Source of the DNA: JASGCL01 sp965203915
GTDB lineage: Bacteria; Pseudomonadota; Alphaproteobacteria; JASGCL01
Assembly (NCBI GenBank): GCA_965203915.1
Contig: OZ241918.1
Location: forward strand, 62,001-126,000
Length of the DNA stretch: 64,000 nt
Reading direction: 5' to 3'
Position 1 is the stretch's first letter. The number at the start of each line of letters is the position of its first letter. Position numbers and translations under genes: made by a program. Under the pieces are notes generated by a model. It had not been told where the DNA came from. It saw nothing but the letters and a program-made list of their open reading frames with translations, and did not search any database. Shown piece after piece: positions 16,338 through 25,008 of this stretch.

Positions 16338-19154
16338 TTATTCCGCGGCTGTTTCTTCTTCTTCGATAAAACTGATATGGGCGACCGAGGCAATTTTTTG
16401 TTCACCGTCAAGGCTGGCCAGACGCACCCCCTTTGATTTGCGCGACACACGGCGGAGGGATTTGGTTTGAATGCGAATGGTTTGCCCCGCGTCGGTGACC
16501 ACCATCACCTCGTCATGTTGCGGATTAATAATGAAGGCTTCGATAATTTTTGCCGTGCTATCCATGTTGCTAATTCCCTTGCCGCCGCGGTTGGTGGTGC
16601 GATAATCGTATGACGAACATAATTGACCAAAACCCGCCTCATTGATGGTTAAAACAAATTGTTCTTCCTCGCCCATTTTTTGGAACAATGATTTGTCAAA
16701 TTCTTGCACCTTGGCTTTATCGCGCGTTGCATCTTCTGACCCGCTGGCGGCATAATCTTTATCTTTTAATCGCGCCTTGGCATTGACCGCGGCAAGGTAA
16801 CCATCGCGTTTTTCAGAATCCTCTTCGCCGCGATTCATAATATCCATCGCCACCACCCTGTCGCCCGTTGCCAATTTTATCGCCGTCACCCCGTTGGATG
16901 CGCGACCAGAAAAAACCCGCACGCCCTTTTCATCGCCGTCTTCGCTTTGGCGCGATATAGGAAAACGAATCGCCGCCGATTGCTCGGTCGCCAAGAAAAT
17001 ATCTTGTTCGGCGGCGGCTATCAACACGCCAATCAAACTATCGCCATCGTCTAACTTCATGGCTATCTTGCCCGATTTGCGTTCGTCAGAAAAATCAGAC
17101 AACAGGTTGCGCCGCACATAACCCGACGCGGTGGCAAACACCATGAATTTGTTTTGCCAAGCCGCTTCATCGGCGGGCAGGGCCAGCACGGTGGTGATGC
17201 GTTCGCGCGCCGACAGGGGCAAGATATTAACCAAAGCCTTACCCTTGCTGGCGAGCGAGCTTTCGGGGATTTCATAAACCTTTAATTTGTAACAACGACC
17301 GCTGGATGAAAAAAACAACATGTCGGTGTGGGTATCGGCCACGAAGGCTTTCCAGACAAAATCATCTTCCTTGGTCGCCATGCCAGCCTTCCCCTTGCCG
17401 CCGCGTTTTTGGGTGCGATAGGAATCGAGCGGCACGCGTTTGATGTAACCGCCGTAGGTTACCGAAACCATCATGTCTTCTTTTTCTATCAAGTCGGTTA
17501 TTTCCACATCTTCCTGGGCGGCAACAATTTCGGTGCGGCGCGGGGTATCAAATTCTTTTAAAATATCTTCAAATTCTTGCACCATCACCGCGCGGCGTGC
17601 CTTTTCATCAGCCAATAATTTTTCATATTTGTTAATAGCCTCCGACAATTCTGTCATTTCGTTGCCTAGTTTATTTTTTTCCAGGGCGGTTAAGCGGTGC
17701 AGGCGTAAATCCAATATCGCCCGCGCCTGTTCGTCGGTTAATTTGTAAGTGCTACCGCTTAGGTTTTTATCGGCCTTATCAATCAATTTTAAAAATGGCA
17801 CCACATCGTTAGCTGACCATTGTTTGGCGGTCATTTTTTGTCTTGCTTCTTCTGAATCTTTTGACGATTTAATCATGGCTATCATCTCGTCAATATTTTC
17901 GGTGGCGATAATAAGCCCCGCGACAATATGCGCCCGCGCCCGCGCCTTGCCCAACAAAAACCGACTGCGACGTTGGATAACTTCATCGCGGAATTCAACA
18001 AAACGCCGCAACACGCGTGGCACGGGCAACATTTCGGGCAAGCCATTGTTTAATGACAACATGTTGACGCCAAAACTTGTTTCCAGCGGCGAGAATTTAT
18101 ACAATTGTTGCAATATAACCTGGGCCGTGGCGTCGCGTTTTATTTCCAACACCACCCGCACCCCCGTGCGGTCGGATTCATCGCGAATATCGCTGACGCC
18201 TTCGATAACTTTGTTTTGCACCAACTCGGCCATTTTTTCTATCATTGTTGATTTGTTCACTTGGTAAGGGATTTCGGTGATGACAATCATTTCGCGGTCT
18301 TTGCCAAAACTTTCGATGGTGGCGCGACCACGCATTTTTATCGAACCACGCCCCGTGGCGAAGGATTGGTTAATACCGTCGCGCCCCAATATCAACCCGC
18401 CCGTGGGGAAATCGGGGCCTGGCACGAATTTTTTGATATCATCGTCCGACAATTCGGGATTATTAACCAGGGCTATCAAGGCGCGCAACAATTCGCCCAA
18501 ATTATGCGGGGGAATGTTGGTGGCCATGCCGACCGCAATACCCGACGCGCCGTTGGCCAACAAATTGGGAATACGCGCGGGCAACACCAATGGTTCGGAA
18601 ATGGAATCGTCATAATTGGTGCCAAAATCGACGGTGTCGCTATCAATATCGGTCAGCAATGTTTCGGCGGATTTTGCCAAGCGGGCTTCGGTATAACGCA
18701 TGGCGGCGGGCGGGTCACCGTCGAGCGAGCCAAAGTTTCCTTGCCCTGCTATCAGGGGTAAACGTAGCGAGAAATCTTGCGCCATGCGCACCATCGAATC
18801 ATAAATGGCTTGGTCGCCGTGCGGGTGATATTTACCCATGACTTCCCCCACGATACGCGCCGATTTGCGAAATGGTTTGGACCAATCGTAACCATTTTCA
18901 TTCATGGCGTAGAGGATACGGCGATGCACGGGTTTTAACCCGTCGCGCACATCGGGCAGGGCGCGGGCGACAATAACACTCATGGCATATTCCATGTAGC
19001 TTTTTTTCATTTCATCGCCCAAGGCAATGGGGGCAACGCCACGCACCATGCCTTCGGTTTTGGAACCCGTGTTTACCGTGTCATTTGTTTCGGCAACATC
19101 GGCGGGGGTTGCGGCATCGCCCGCGCCATCGTTATCGGTGGGTTTTTTTGTCAT
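16338..19154 (-). CDS. gyrA: DNA gyrase subunit A
   Basis: Type II topoisomerase breakage-reunion subunit, 938 residues. The active-site tyrosine is Y154 in AAMRYTEARL. GQGNFGSLDGD precedes it. The C-terminal beta-pinwheel domain holds a GyrA box, QKRGGKG, which marks gyrase rather than topoisomerase IV. The quinolone pocket reads HPHGDQAIYD, with Gln115 at the position of E. coli Ser83 while the Asp at the position of E. coli Asp87 is retained. A low-complexity acidic/Thr N-terminal extension of about 35 residues precedes the conserved fold, and the C-terminus is acidic. It is transcribed towards coaD. Confidence 0.96.
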   Translation of the reverse strand: MTKKPTDNDGAGDAATPADVAETNDTVNTGSKTEGMVRGVAPIALGDEMKKSYMEYAMSVIVARALPDVRDGLKPVHRRILYAMNENGYDWSKPFRKSARIVGEVMGKYHPHGDQAIYDSMVRMAQDFSLRLPLIAGQGNFGSLDGDPPAAMRYTEARLAKSAETLLTDIDSDTVDFGTNYDDSISEPLVLPARIPNLLANGASGIAVGMATNIPPHNLGELLRALIALVNNPELSDDDIKKFVPGPDFPTGGLILGRDGINQSFATGRGSIKMRGRATIESFGKDREMIVITEIPYQVNKSTMIEKMAELVQNKVIEGVSDIRDESDRTGVRVVLEIKRDATAQVILQQLYKFSPLETSFGVNMLSLNNGLPEMLPVPRVLRRFVEFRDEVIQRRSRFLLGKARARAHIVAGLIIATENIDEMIAMIKSSKDSEEARQKMTAKQWSANDVVPFLKLIDKADKNLSGSTYKLTDEQARAILDLRLHRLTALEKNKLGNEMTELSEAINKYEKLLADEKARRAVMVQEFEDILKEFDTPRRTEIVAAQEDVEITDLIEKEDMMVSVTYGGYIKRVPLDSYRTQKRGGKGKAGMATKEDDFVWKAFVADTHTDMLFFSSSGRCYKLKVYEIPESSLASKGKALVNILPLSARERITTVLALPADEAAWQNKFMVFATASGYVRRNLLSDFSDERKSGKIAMKLDDGDSLIGVLIAAAEQDIFLATEQSAAIRFPISRQSEDGDEKGVRVFSGRASNGVTAIKLATGDRVVAMDIMNRGEEDSEKRDGYLAAVNAKARLKDKDYAASGSEDATRDKAKVQEFDKSLFQKMGEEEQFVLTINEAGFGQLCSSYDYRTTNRGGKGISNMDSTAKIIEAFIINPQHDEVMVVTDAGQTIRIQTKSLRRVSRKSKGVRLASLDGEQKIASVAHISFIEEEETAAE

Positions 19155-19489
19155 GGATAACCATTATGCCGATTCCGCGCAAAACACAACTGTTTAGCGG
19201 GGCGGACATAAAAAAATCCTAAGGGCGTTGGGGGAGCTGAGGGTGATTAATTTGATTGGTTGCATGGTTGCAATGTCATCTACATTAATTCGCCTTGGAA
19301 AAAATACATCACCCATTTTATTATTGTATTTTTATCGGCCGTTATTATGCTATAAATGGCGGAAAATAAGCCATGATAATAAAAATAATCATATCAACCG
19401 CTTACAAAAAGTTGCGTTATTTTTTTTAGAATGATAAAAGCAAAAATAAAATATGGAATAAAAGCCAAAAGCCAGGATAAAAGCCAGCC
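19155..19489. other. Intergenic gap between gyrA and the kinase-aminotransferase gene
   Basis: A divergent gap of 335 nt with no convincing gene. A 68-codon plus-strand frame (19228-19434) lacks motifs, ribosome site and homology that I recognise. Just before the next gene lies a loose run of ATAAAAGCC-like repeats (about 19434-19488). Promoters for both flanking genes must lie here; none matches the consensus well. Confidence 0.5.
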
Positions 19490-21904
19490 ATGAAATTTTT
19501 ACACGCCAACCCACCCCAATTTGCGGCGGAGGATATTGCCGCCGTCGCCTTGCAACATTATGGGGTGCAGGGGGCGATGAAAAACCTCTATAGCGAGCGC
19601 GACCAGAATTTTTATCTGCGCCAGGGTGATGGGGTTGGCTTCATGTTAAAAATTGCCAACAGCCAAGAGGATGCCTCGATTATCGATTGCCAAATAAAAT
19701 TGTTCGACCATTTGGCGCGTATTGACCCCACATTGCCCACCCCGCGCGTGATAAGGAGTAAGCAGGGCGAGGCTAGCCTTGTCCTGACCAGTGCCAAGGG
19801 CGAAAAACATTTGTTTTATATTTTAAGTTATTTGGAGGGGGAATTGTCGCGCAACATTACCCTGACCCCCGCGATTGGCCATGAGATAGGAAAAATGATA
19901 GCCCGTTTGGGCCGCGCCATGCGCGGGTTTTTTCACCCCGCCGCGGGCGGGCGCGAATTATTGTGGGATATGCGTATTGCGCGCGATTACTTGCCCTTCC
20001 TTAACGAATTGCCCGATGTCATGGTGGGGACGGAAACCCTGGCGCAACTTGCCAGAAAACAGATCGATGTTTTTTGTAACAATACCCTGCCGAAACTTGA
20101 CGCCTTGCGCGCGCAAATTATTCACAGCGACATTCATGAACATAATTTAATATTGAATAAGGAAACCCATGGTATCACGGGTTTGATTGATTTTGGCGAT
20201 GTGTTGCACGCCCCGTTGATTTTTGATTTGGCCGATGCGGTGTGTGATTTTTTAAACAAACCCGAAAGAATCGACAGCATGATGAACCCGCTGGTCGCGG
20301 GTTATGCCGCCATAACAAAATTGGAAGAAGAAGAAGTGGAAGTTATTTACGATATCGCCCTGATGCGTATGATTATCGGCGTGGTGGTGAATATATGGCG
20401 CGCCGCCCAAACCCCAGGCGAAGAAAATTATTTGCACGCCAACACCGCCAATATTCTTAAAACATTAGAGGTTTTTAAATCGTTAGGCCGCGATAAGGCG
20501 ATAAAAAATTTCCGCATGGCGGCGGGTATGCCCGAACAACAATTTTATCGTTTGCAAGACGGGGTGCAAACCACCGCGTCACCCGTTGCCACCGCACCCC
20601 GCCCATTAAGCGACCTGGTGGCGCGGCGCAAAAAATTCATGGGGTCGCATTTGTATGTTTTTTATGATCCGCCGTTGAATATCGTCAAGGGTGAAGGGGT
20701 GTGGTTGTATGACGCCACGGGGCGGCGTTACATGGATTGTTATAACAATGTTCCCATTGTTGGTCATTGCCACCCCTATGTGGCGGAGGCTATCAGCCGC
20801 CAAACCCGTATTCTTAATACCAACACCCGTTATTTGGGCGAAGAAATATTGGCCTATGCCGAACGCCTAAGCCAGACCACGGGGGGCGAATTGAACACCT
20901 TCGCCTTCGTCAATTCGGGCAGCGAGGCCAACGATATAGCATGGCGCATGGCGGTGGCATGGTCGGGGCAACATGGCGCATTGTGCCAGGAATTTGCCTA
21001 TCACGGCGTGACCGAGGCTATCGACGCCGTGTCGCCGTCGGCCAATAAAATAAGCGAAGCCGCCCATTGTAAACGCTACCCCCATGTGCGCCCCATTTTG
21101 GCACCCGATGCTTACCGCGATAAATTTCCCAACAGCAAGAACAAAGCCATGGATTACGCGGCCGATGTTGACCGCGCCGTAGCGTCGTTGCAGGAAGCCA
21201 ACATGAAACCCGCGGCTTATTTTTTGGATTCGGCCTTTATCACCAATGGTATTTTGGAAGCCCGCGCCGAACCCATGAAAAATTATGTGGCCGAGGTTTT
21301 TAAAAAAGTAAGGGCGGCGGGCGGTTTATGTATTGGCGATGAAGTGCAATCAGGTTTTGGCAGGATGGGCGAAAAATTTTGGGGTTATCAACACCATGGC
21401 GTGATGCCCGATATTATCACCATTGGCAAACCCGCGGGTAATGGCCACCCGTTGGGCATTGTTATCACGCGGCCCGACATTTACGAAAAATTTATCAAGA
21501 GCACGGCTTTCTTCTCGACCTTTGGCGGGAACAATGTTTCTTGCATGGCGGGTTTGGCGGTGTTGGATGTTATTGAACAGAATAATTTGGTGGCGAGCGC
21601 GGCCACGGTTGGCGATTATTTAAAAACGGGGTTAAAAAAATTGATGAACAAATTTACCATGATTGGCGATGTGCGCGGCACGGGGTTGGCGATTGGCATT
21701 GAGATTGTTGCCAACCGCGAAACCAAACAGCCCGACAAACCCGCCACCGACAAATTGATTAATTTGTTGCGACACGAAGGCATGTTGGTGGCGAGCGAGG
21801 GGGCTCATAACAGCCTTATCAAAATGCGCCCGCCGCTTATTTTCACCACGTCCGATGCCGACTTCGCCCTAAGCGCATTTGAACGGGCGTTGGGAAAAAT
21901 GTAA
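19490..21904 (+). CDS. Fusion: APH-type kinase plus class III PLP enzyme
   Basis: An 804-residue two-enzyme fusion. Residues about 25-330 form an aminoglycoside-phosphotransferase/choline-kinase-like domain with the catalytic loop HSDIHEHNL (near 211) and the metal motif IDFGD (near 232). Residues about 375-804 are a class III PLP transaminase fold: VWLYDATGRRYMDCYNN, FVNSGSEANDIA (near 475) and the PLP lysine in TIGKPAGNGHP (near 646). The separate eukaryotic proteins with these folds are hydroxylysine kinase and phosphohydroxylysine or phosphoethanolamine phospho-lyase, so a kinase-then-lyase on an amino alcohol is a reasonable inference. The substrate is unknown. Longer bacterial relatives have a peptidase-like domain between the halves; none is seen here. 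Confidence 0.82.
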   Translation: MKFLHANPPQFAAEDIAAVALQHYGVQGAMKNLYSERDQNFYLRQGDGVGFMLKIANSQEDASIIDCQIKLFDHLARIDPTLPTPRVIRSKQGEASLVLTSAKGEKHLFYILSYLEGELSRNITLTPAIGHEIGKMIARLGRAMRGFFHPAAGGRELLWDMRIARDYLPFLNELPDVMVGTETLAQLARKQIDVFCNNTLPKLDALRAQIIHSDIHEHNLILNKETHGITGLIDFGDVLHAPLIFDLADAVCDFLNKPERIDSMMNPLVAGYAAITKLEEEEVEVIYDIALMRMIIGVVVNIWRAAQTPGEENYLHANTANILKTLEVFKSLGRDKAIKNFRMAAGMPEQQFYRLQDGVQTTASPVATAPRPLSDLVARRKKFMGSHLYVFYDPPLNIVKGEGVWLYDATGRRYMDCYNNVPIVGHCHPYVAEAISRQTRILNTNTRYLGEEILAYAERLSQTTGGELNTFAFVNSGSEANDIAWRMAVAWSGQHGALCQEFAYHGVTEAIDAVSPSANKISEAAHCKRYPHVRPILAPDAYRDKFPNSKNKAMDYAADVDRAVASLQEANMKPAAYFLDSAFITNGILEARAEPMKNYVAEVFKKVRAAGGLCIGDEVQSGFGRMGEKFWGYQHHGVMPDIITIGKPAGNGHPLGIVITRPDIYEKFIKSTAFFSTFGGNNVSCMAGLAVLDVIEQNNLVASAATVGDYLKTGLKKLMNKFTMIGDVRGTGLAIGIEIVANRETKQPDKPATDKLINLLRHEGMLVASEGAHNSLIKMRPPLIFTTSDADFALSAFERALGKM

Positions 21905-21978
21905 AAAAACTCTGTTGCAGGGAAGATGCTAGCCGCGCTTGCTTTGGCAATATCATTATAAAAACAAGATGCCGTCAA

Positions 21979-22066
21979 AGCCCCCATTGCTTTAGCAAGG
22001 GGGGACGGAAAATGAAGGAGTGAGCAAAGCGAACGACTATCATTTTCCCAGGGGGGTTCGCAAAAC
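21979..22066 (+). repeat. 88-bp nested-hairpin repeat, copy 1
   Basis: Identical over 88 bp to the copy at 22309-22396. It starts with an imperfect hairpin, CCCCCATTGC-TTTA-GCAAGGGGGG, continues with a second hairpin whose arms are GGAAAATGA and TCATTTTCC, and ends GGGGGGTTCGCAAAAC. Size and nested palindromes suit a MITE- or REP-like mobile repeat. No target-site duplication is evident. Confidence 0.85.
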
Positions 22067-22308
22067 ATCTCGACATCGTTGAGGGTTAAAAGGAACATCG
22101 AGCTAGCTTCGGTTATAAAAACTCGGACGCTGTTTGCAAACACTCGCCCTTAACTTGGTCTAAGCCCGTCCTGGGAATGGTTCCCCGATATTTTTTACAA
22201 ATTTATTTATAATAATATTGCTGATGCAATATGATTATATCAGGTTAAAAAATTCGAGGATGACGGGTAGAGAGTAAAAAAAGCTTGTTATAAAAAAAAT
22301 ACCACCAG

Positions 22309-22396
22309 AGCCCCCATTGCTTTAGCAAGGGGGGACGGAAAATGAAGGAGTGAGCAAAGCGAACGACTATCATTTTCCCAGGGGGGTTCGCAAAAC
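22309..22396 (+). repeat. 88-bp nested-hairpin repeat, copy 2
   Basis: Exact copy of the element at 21979-22066, same orientation, 330 bp further on. Flanking bases differ on both sides, so the repeat boundaries are well defined at AG (left) and AAAAC (right). Identity of the two copies implies recent duplication or conversion. Confidence 0.85.
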
Positions 22397-22441
22397 TCCT
22401 CTCTCTATTCTTATAACTTCTCTAATAAAAAAATCACGCTG

Positions 22442-22472
22442 GCGAACCCCCCTTGCTAAAGCAAGGGGGGCT
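22442..22472 (-). repeat. Short inverted derivative of the 88-bp repeat
   Basis: Read on the minus strand this 31-nt near-perfect palindrome begins with the left 26 nt of the 88-bp repeat (one A to C change that improves the stem) and then continues TTCGC, as in the right end. The missing 52 nt lie exactly between the two GGGGGG tracts of the long form, so it looks like a deletion between those tracts. Confidence 0.7.
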
Positions 22473-22788
22473 TCTACCCCGCCATTATATTTTTGCCGAA
22501 CGCAAGTTTGAACGGTCTCTACTAGACGTTGCACGCCACGACTTATTAAGGTTTGCAATCTGAAAAAACTTTTAATCAAGAAGCTGAAAAGCCTGGTTCT
22601 AGGCGAAGCCTAGCAAACAAATTGGTCTTGCTTTTTTTTAAAAAAACTCTTAAGTGTGGCGTGAAGGAAAGGGCGGTTTTTTTCAACCCAACAATTAATT
22701 TATTATTTGCTTGTGGTTGAATCGGAATAGAACTGCCCTTTTCTTTATATTATCATTGTTGTTATCAAATATTATTTTAGGACGCACC

Positions 22789-24465
22789 ATGGCCACCGTT
22801 CCCAGCGATATTGAAATTGCCCGCGCGGCGAAAATGAAACCCATCGTTGATGTGGCGAAGTCTTTGGCCATCCCCGATGAAGCCATCAACCCCTATGGCC
22901 GCACCAAGGCAAAAATTGACCGCCAGTTTTTAGACAAATTACCCAACAAAAAAAGCAAATTAATATTGGTTACCGCCATTTCCCCCACCCCCGCGGGTGA
23001 AGGGAAAACGACAACCTCGGTCGGGTTGCATGACGCCCTATGCCGTATTGGCAAAAAATCTATCGTTGCGTTGCGCGAACCATCGCTTGGCCCATGTTTC
23101 GGGGTTAAGGGCGGGGCGGCGGGCGGCGGCTATGCCCAGGTTGTCCCGATGGAGGATATCAACCTCCACTTCACGGGTGATTTTCACGCCATTACTTCGG
23201 CGCATAATCTGTTGTCGGCCTTGATTGATAACCATATTTATTGGGGCAACAAACTTCGTATCGATAGTCGCCGCGTTTCTTGGCGTCGCGTGCTCGACAT
23301 GAATGATCGTGCTTTGCGCCAAACCATCATCAGCCTGGGCGGCGCCAACAATGGCTACCCCCGCGAAAGTGGTTTCGACATCACGGTGGCATCAGAAGTG
23401 ATGGCGATATTTTGTTTGGCAACCTCGCTCGAGGATTTGCAAAAACGCTTGGGCGAAATTGTCATTGCCCAAAATATGGATAAAGAACCCGTGCGCGCCC
23501 GCGATTTAAAGGCGGAAGGGCCCATGACGGTGTTGTTAAAGGATGCCTTCTCACCCAATTTGGTGCAGACCCTGGAAAATAATCCCGCCATGATCCATGG
23601 TGGGCCATTCGCCAACATTGCCCATGGTTGCAACAGCGTTTCCGCCACCACCGCGGCATTAAAATTGGCCGATTATGTGGTGACCGAGGCTGGTTTTGGT
23701 GCCGACCTTGGTGCTGAAAAATTCTTTGATATCAAATGTCGCAAGGCTGGGTTAAGCCCCGCCGCGGTTGTGGTGGTTGCCACGGTGCGCGCGTTGAAAA
23801 TGCACGGCGGCGTCGCCAAGCCCGATCTGGGTAAGGAAGATGTGGCGGCGTTGGAACGCGGCCTGGCCAATTTGGAACGGCATTTACAAAACCTTGGTAA
23901 ATTTGGCGTGCCCGCGGTGGTTGCCATCAACCGTTTTCACCAAGATACCGAAAAGGAATTACAAGCCATCCAAGCCTTCACCCAAAAAATGGGCGTTAGT
24001 GCTTTCCCCTGCACCCATTGGGGCGAGGGGAGCAAGGGCACCGAAGCCCTGGCCAAAAAAGTGGTGGAGATAGCCGAAAGCAACATGGCACAATTTAGGC
24101 CGCTTTACCCCGACAACATGTCGTTGTTTAACAAAATCACCACCATCGCCCGCGAAATTTATCGCGCCGATGAAGTTCAGGCCGACAGCGCGGTGCGGCA
24201 AAAATTAAAAACCTGGGAAGAACAGGGTTTTGGTCATTTGCCGATTTGCATGGCAAAGACCCAATATAGTTTTTCGACCGACCCAAAATTAATGGGCGCG
24301 CCGTTGAACCACACCGTGCCCGTGCGCGAAGTAAGGTTGGCGGCGGGGGCGGGATTCATTGTTGCCATTTGCGGCGATATCATGACCATGCCAGGGTTGC
24401 CATCGGTGCCATCGGCGGAAAAAATTCAACTCAATAAAGCAGGCGAAGTCGAAGGATTGTTTTAA
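22789..24465 (+). CDS. fhs: Formate-tetrahydrofolate ligase
   Basis: The ATP-dependent enzyme makes 10-formyl-tetrahydrofolate from formate. I start it at 22789 (MATVPSDIEIARA), giving 558 aa, the usual length; an in-frame upstream ATG at 22711 would add 26 unusual hydrophobic residues. The P-loop is TPAGEGKTTTSVGL (near 65-78). REPSLGPCFGVKGGAAGGGY (near 95) and HGGPFANIAHGCNS (near 265) are strongly conserved family motifs. The gene stands between the repeat gap and the broken VOC gene. Together with the sarcosine-oxidase-like cluster 4 kb away it points to folate-bound one-carbon metabolism. No folD is seen. Confidence 0.96.
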   Translation: MATVPSDIEIARAAKMKPIVDVAKSLAIPDEAINPYGRTKAKIDRQFLDKLPNKKSKLILVTAISPTPAGEGKTTTSVGLHDALCRIGKKSIVALREPSLGPCFGVKGGAAGGGYAQVVPMEDINLHFTGDFHAITSAHNLLSALIDNHIYWGNKLRIDSRRVSWRRVLDMNDRALRQTIISLGGANNGYPRESGFDITVASEVMAIFCLATSLEDLQKRLGEIVIAQNMDKEPVRARDLKAEGPMTVLLKDAFSPNLVQTLENNPAMIHGGPFANIAHGCNSVSATTAALKLADYVVTEAGFGADLGAEKFFDIKCRKAGLSPAAVVVVATVRALKMHGGVAKPDLGKEDVAALERGLANLERHLQNLGKFGVPAVVAINRFHQDTEKELQAIQAFTQKMGVSAFPCTHWGEGSKGTEALAKKVVEIAESNMAQFRPLYPDNMSLFNKITTIAREIYRADEVQADSAVRQKLKTWEEQGFGHLPICMAKTQYSFSTDPKLMGAPLNHTVPVREVRLAAGAGFIVAICGDIMTMPGLPSVPSAEKIQLNKAGEVEGLF

Positions 24466-24506
24466 TTGTTGCCAAGGAAAATAACAACAAGACAAGGCAG
24501 GGAATC

Positions 24507-24878
24507 ATGATAATTGATCACATTGGTATCGCCATCAACGAACATAAGTAAAGCAAAGATTTTTATACCAAAGCCCTGTCGTCGCTCGGCATCGACTTGA
24601 TTACTGAATTTGAAGGTTGGTTGGGTTTTGGCAAAAATGGCAAGGCTGAACTGTGGATGAAACAGACCGATAAAGCAATAACCCCCATTCACATTGCCTT
24701 GGTGGCGACAACCCGTGCTGAAGTTGATGGATTCTATAAATCCGCCCTCGCCGCGGGTGGCAAAGACAATGGCGCCCCAGGTTTACGCCCCGAATATCAC
24801 GAACATTATTACGGCGCGTTTGTCATCGACCCCAATGGCCATAATATCGAAGCCGTTTGTCACAAGCCGCTATCATAA
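24507..24878 (+). pseudogene. VOC (glyoxalase-like) gene interrupted by an in-frame TAA
   Basis: Reading from ATG 24507 gives IIDHIGIAINEHK, then TAA at 24549-24551 (codon 15), then SKDFYTKAL and the rest of a single VOC module without frameshift. The full reading is 123 codons. The N-terminal metal His (DHIGIAI) and the C-terminal DPNGHNIEAVCHK with its Glu are typical of the family. The residue lost is the linker just before the first helix, where a Lys, Glu or Gln codon would differ from TAA by one base. A remnant could start at TTG 24597 (93 aa) but would lack the first strand and metal ligand. A sequencing error is possible. Confidence 0.8.
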
Positions 24879-25008
24879 TTTTATTACTGGTTGTTTATTT
24901 TTTTAAGCAGTGATTGTTGCTATTGCCTAGGCCCCGCATCTCCATGCGTTATTTATATTATAAAATTTATCAATTGCCAAAATAATTTTTTATGATAAAG
25001 CTGATACC

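Larger units (their letters stand above)
21905..22788. other. Repeat-bearing intergenic gap (884 nt)
   Basis: No supported gene. The gap carries two identical 88-bp repeats and one short inverted derivative. A perfect 6-bp hairpin CTAGGC-GAA-GCCTAG lies at 22599-22613 and a run of eight T follows at 22632-22639, too far for a canonical terminator. Two minus-strand frames (21805-22143 and 22370-22579) cross the repeats and look accidental. Pieces of a degraded gene may lie at 22480-22600 but I cannot identify them. Confidence 0.6.

Noticed and set aside
19228..19434. Small plus-strand frame upstream of the kinase-PLP gene
   Set aside because: No ribosome site, no motif and no codon bias; likely noncoding.
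21805..22143. Minus-strand 112-codon frame
   Set aside because: It crosses the end of the kinase-PLP gene and a copy of the 88-bp repeat; no homology is apparent.
22370..22579. Minus-strand 69-codon frame in the repeat gap
   Set aside because: It runs through repeat copy 2 and its derivative, so its composition comes from the palindromes.
22599..22640. Intrinsic terminator before fhs
   Set aside because: The 6-bp hairpin is 18 nt from the T run, too far for a Rho-independent terminator.
24549..24551. Stop-codon readthrough or recoding in the VOC gene
   Set aside because: TAA is rarely recoded, and no SECIS-like or readthrough structure is visible; nonsense mutation or error is simpler.
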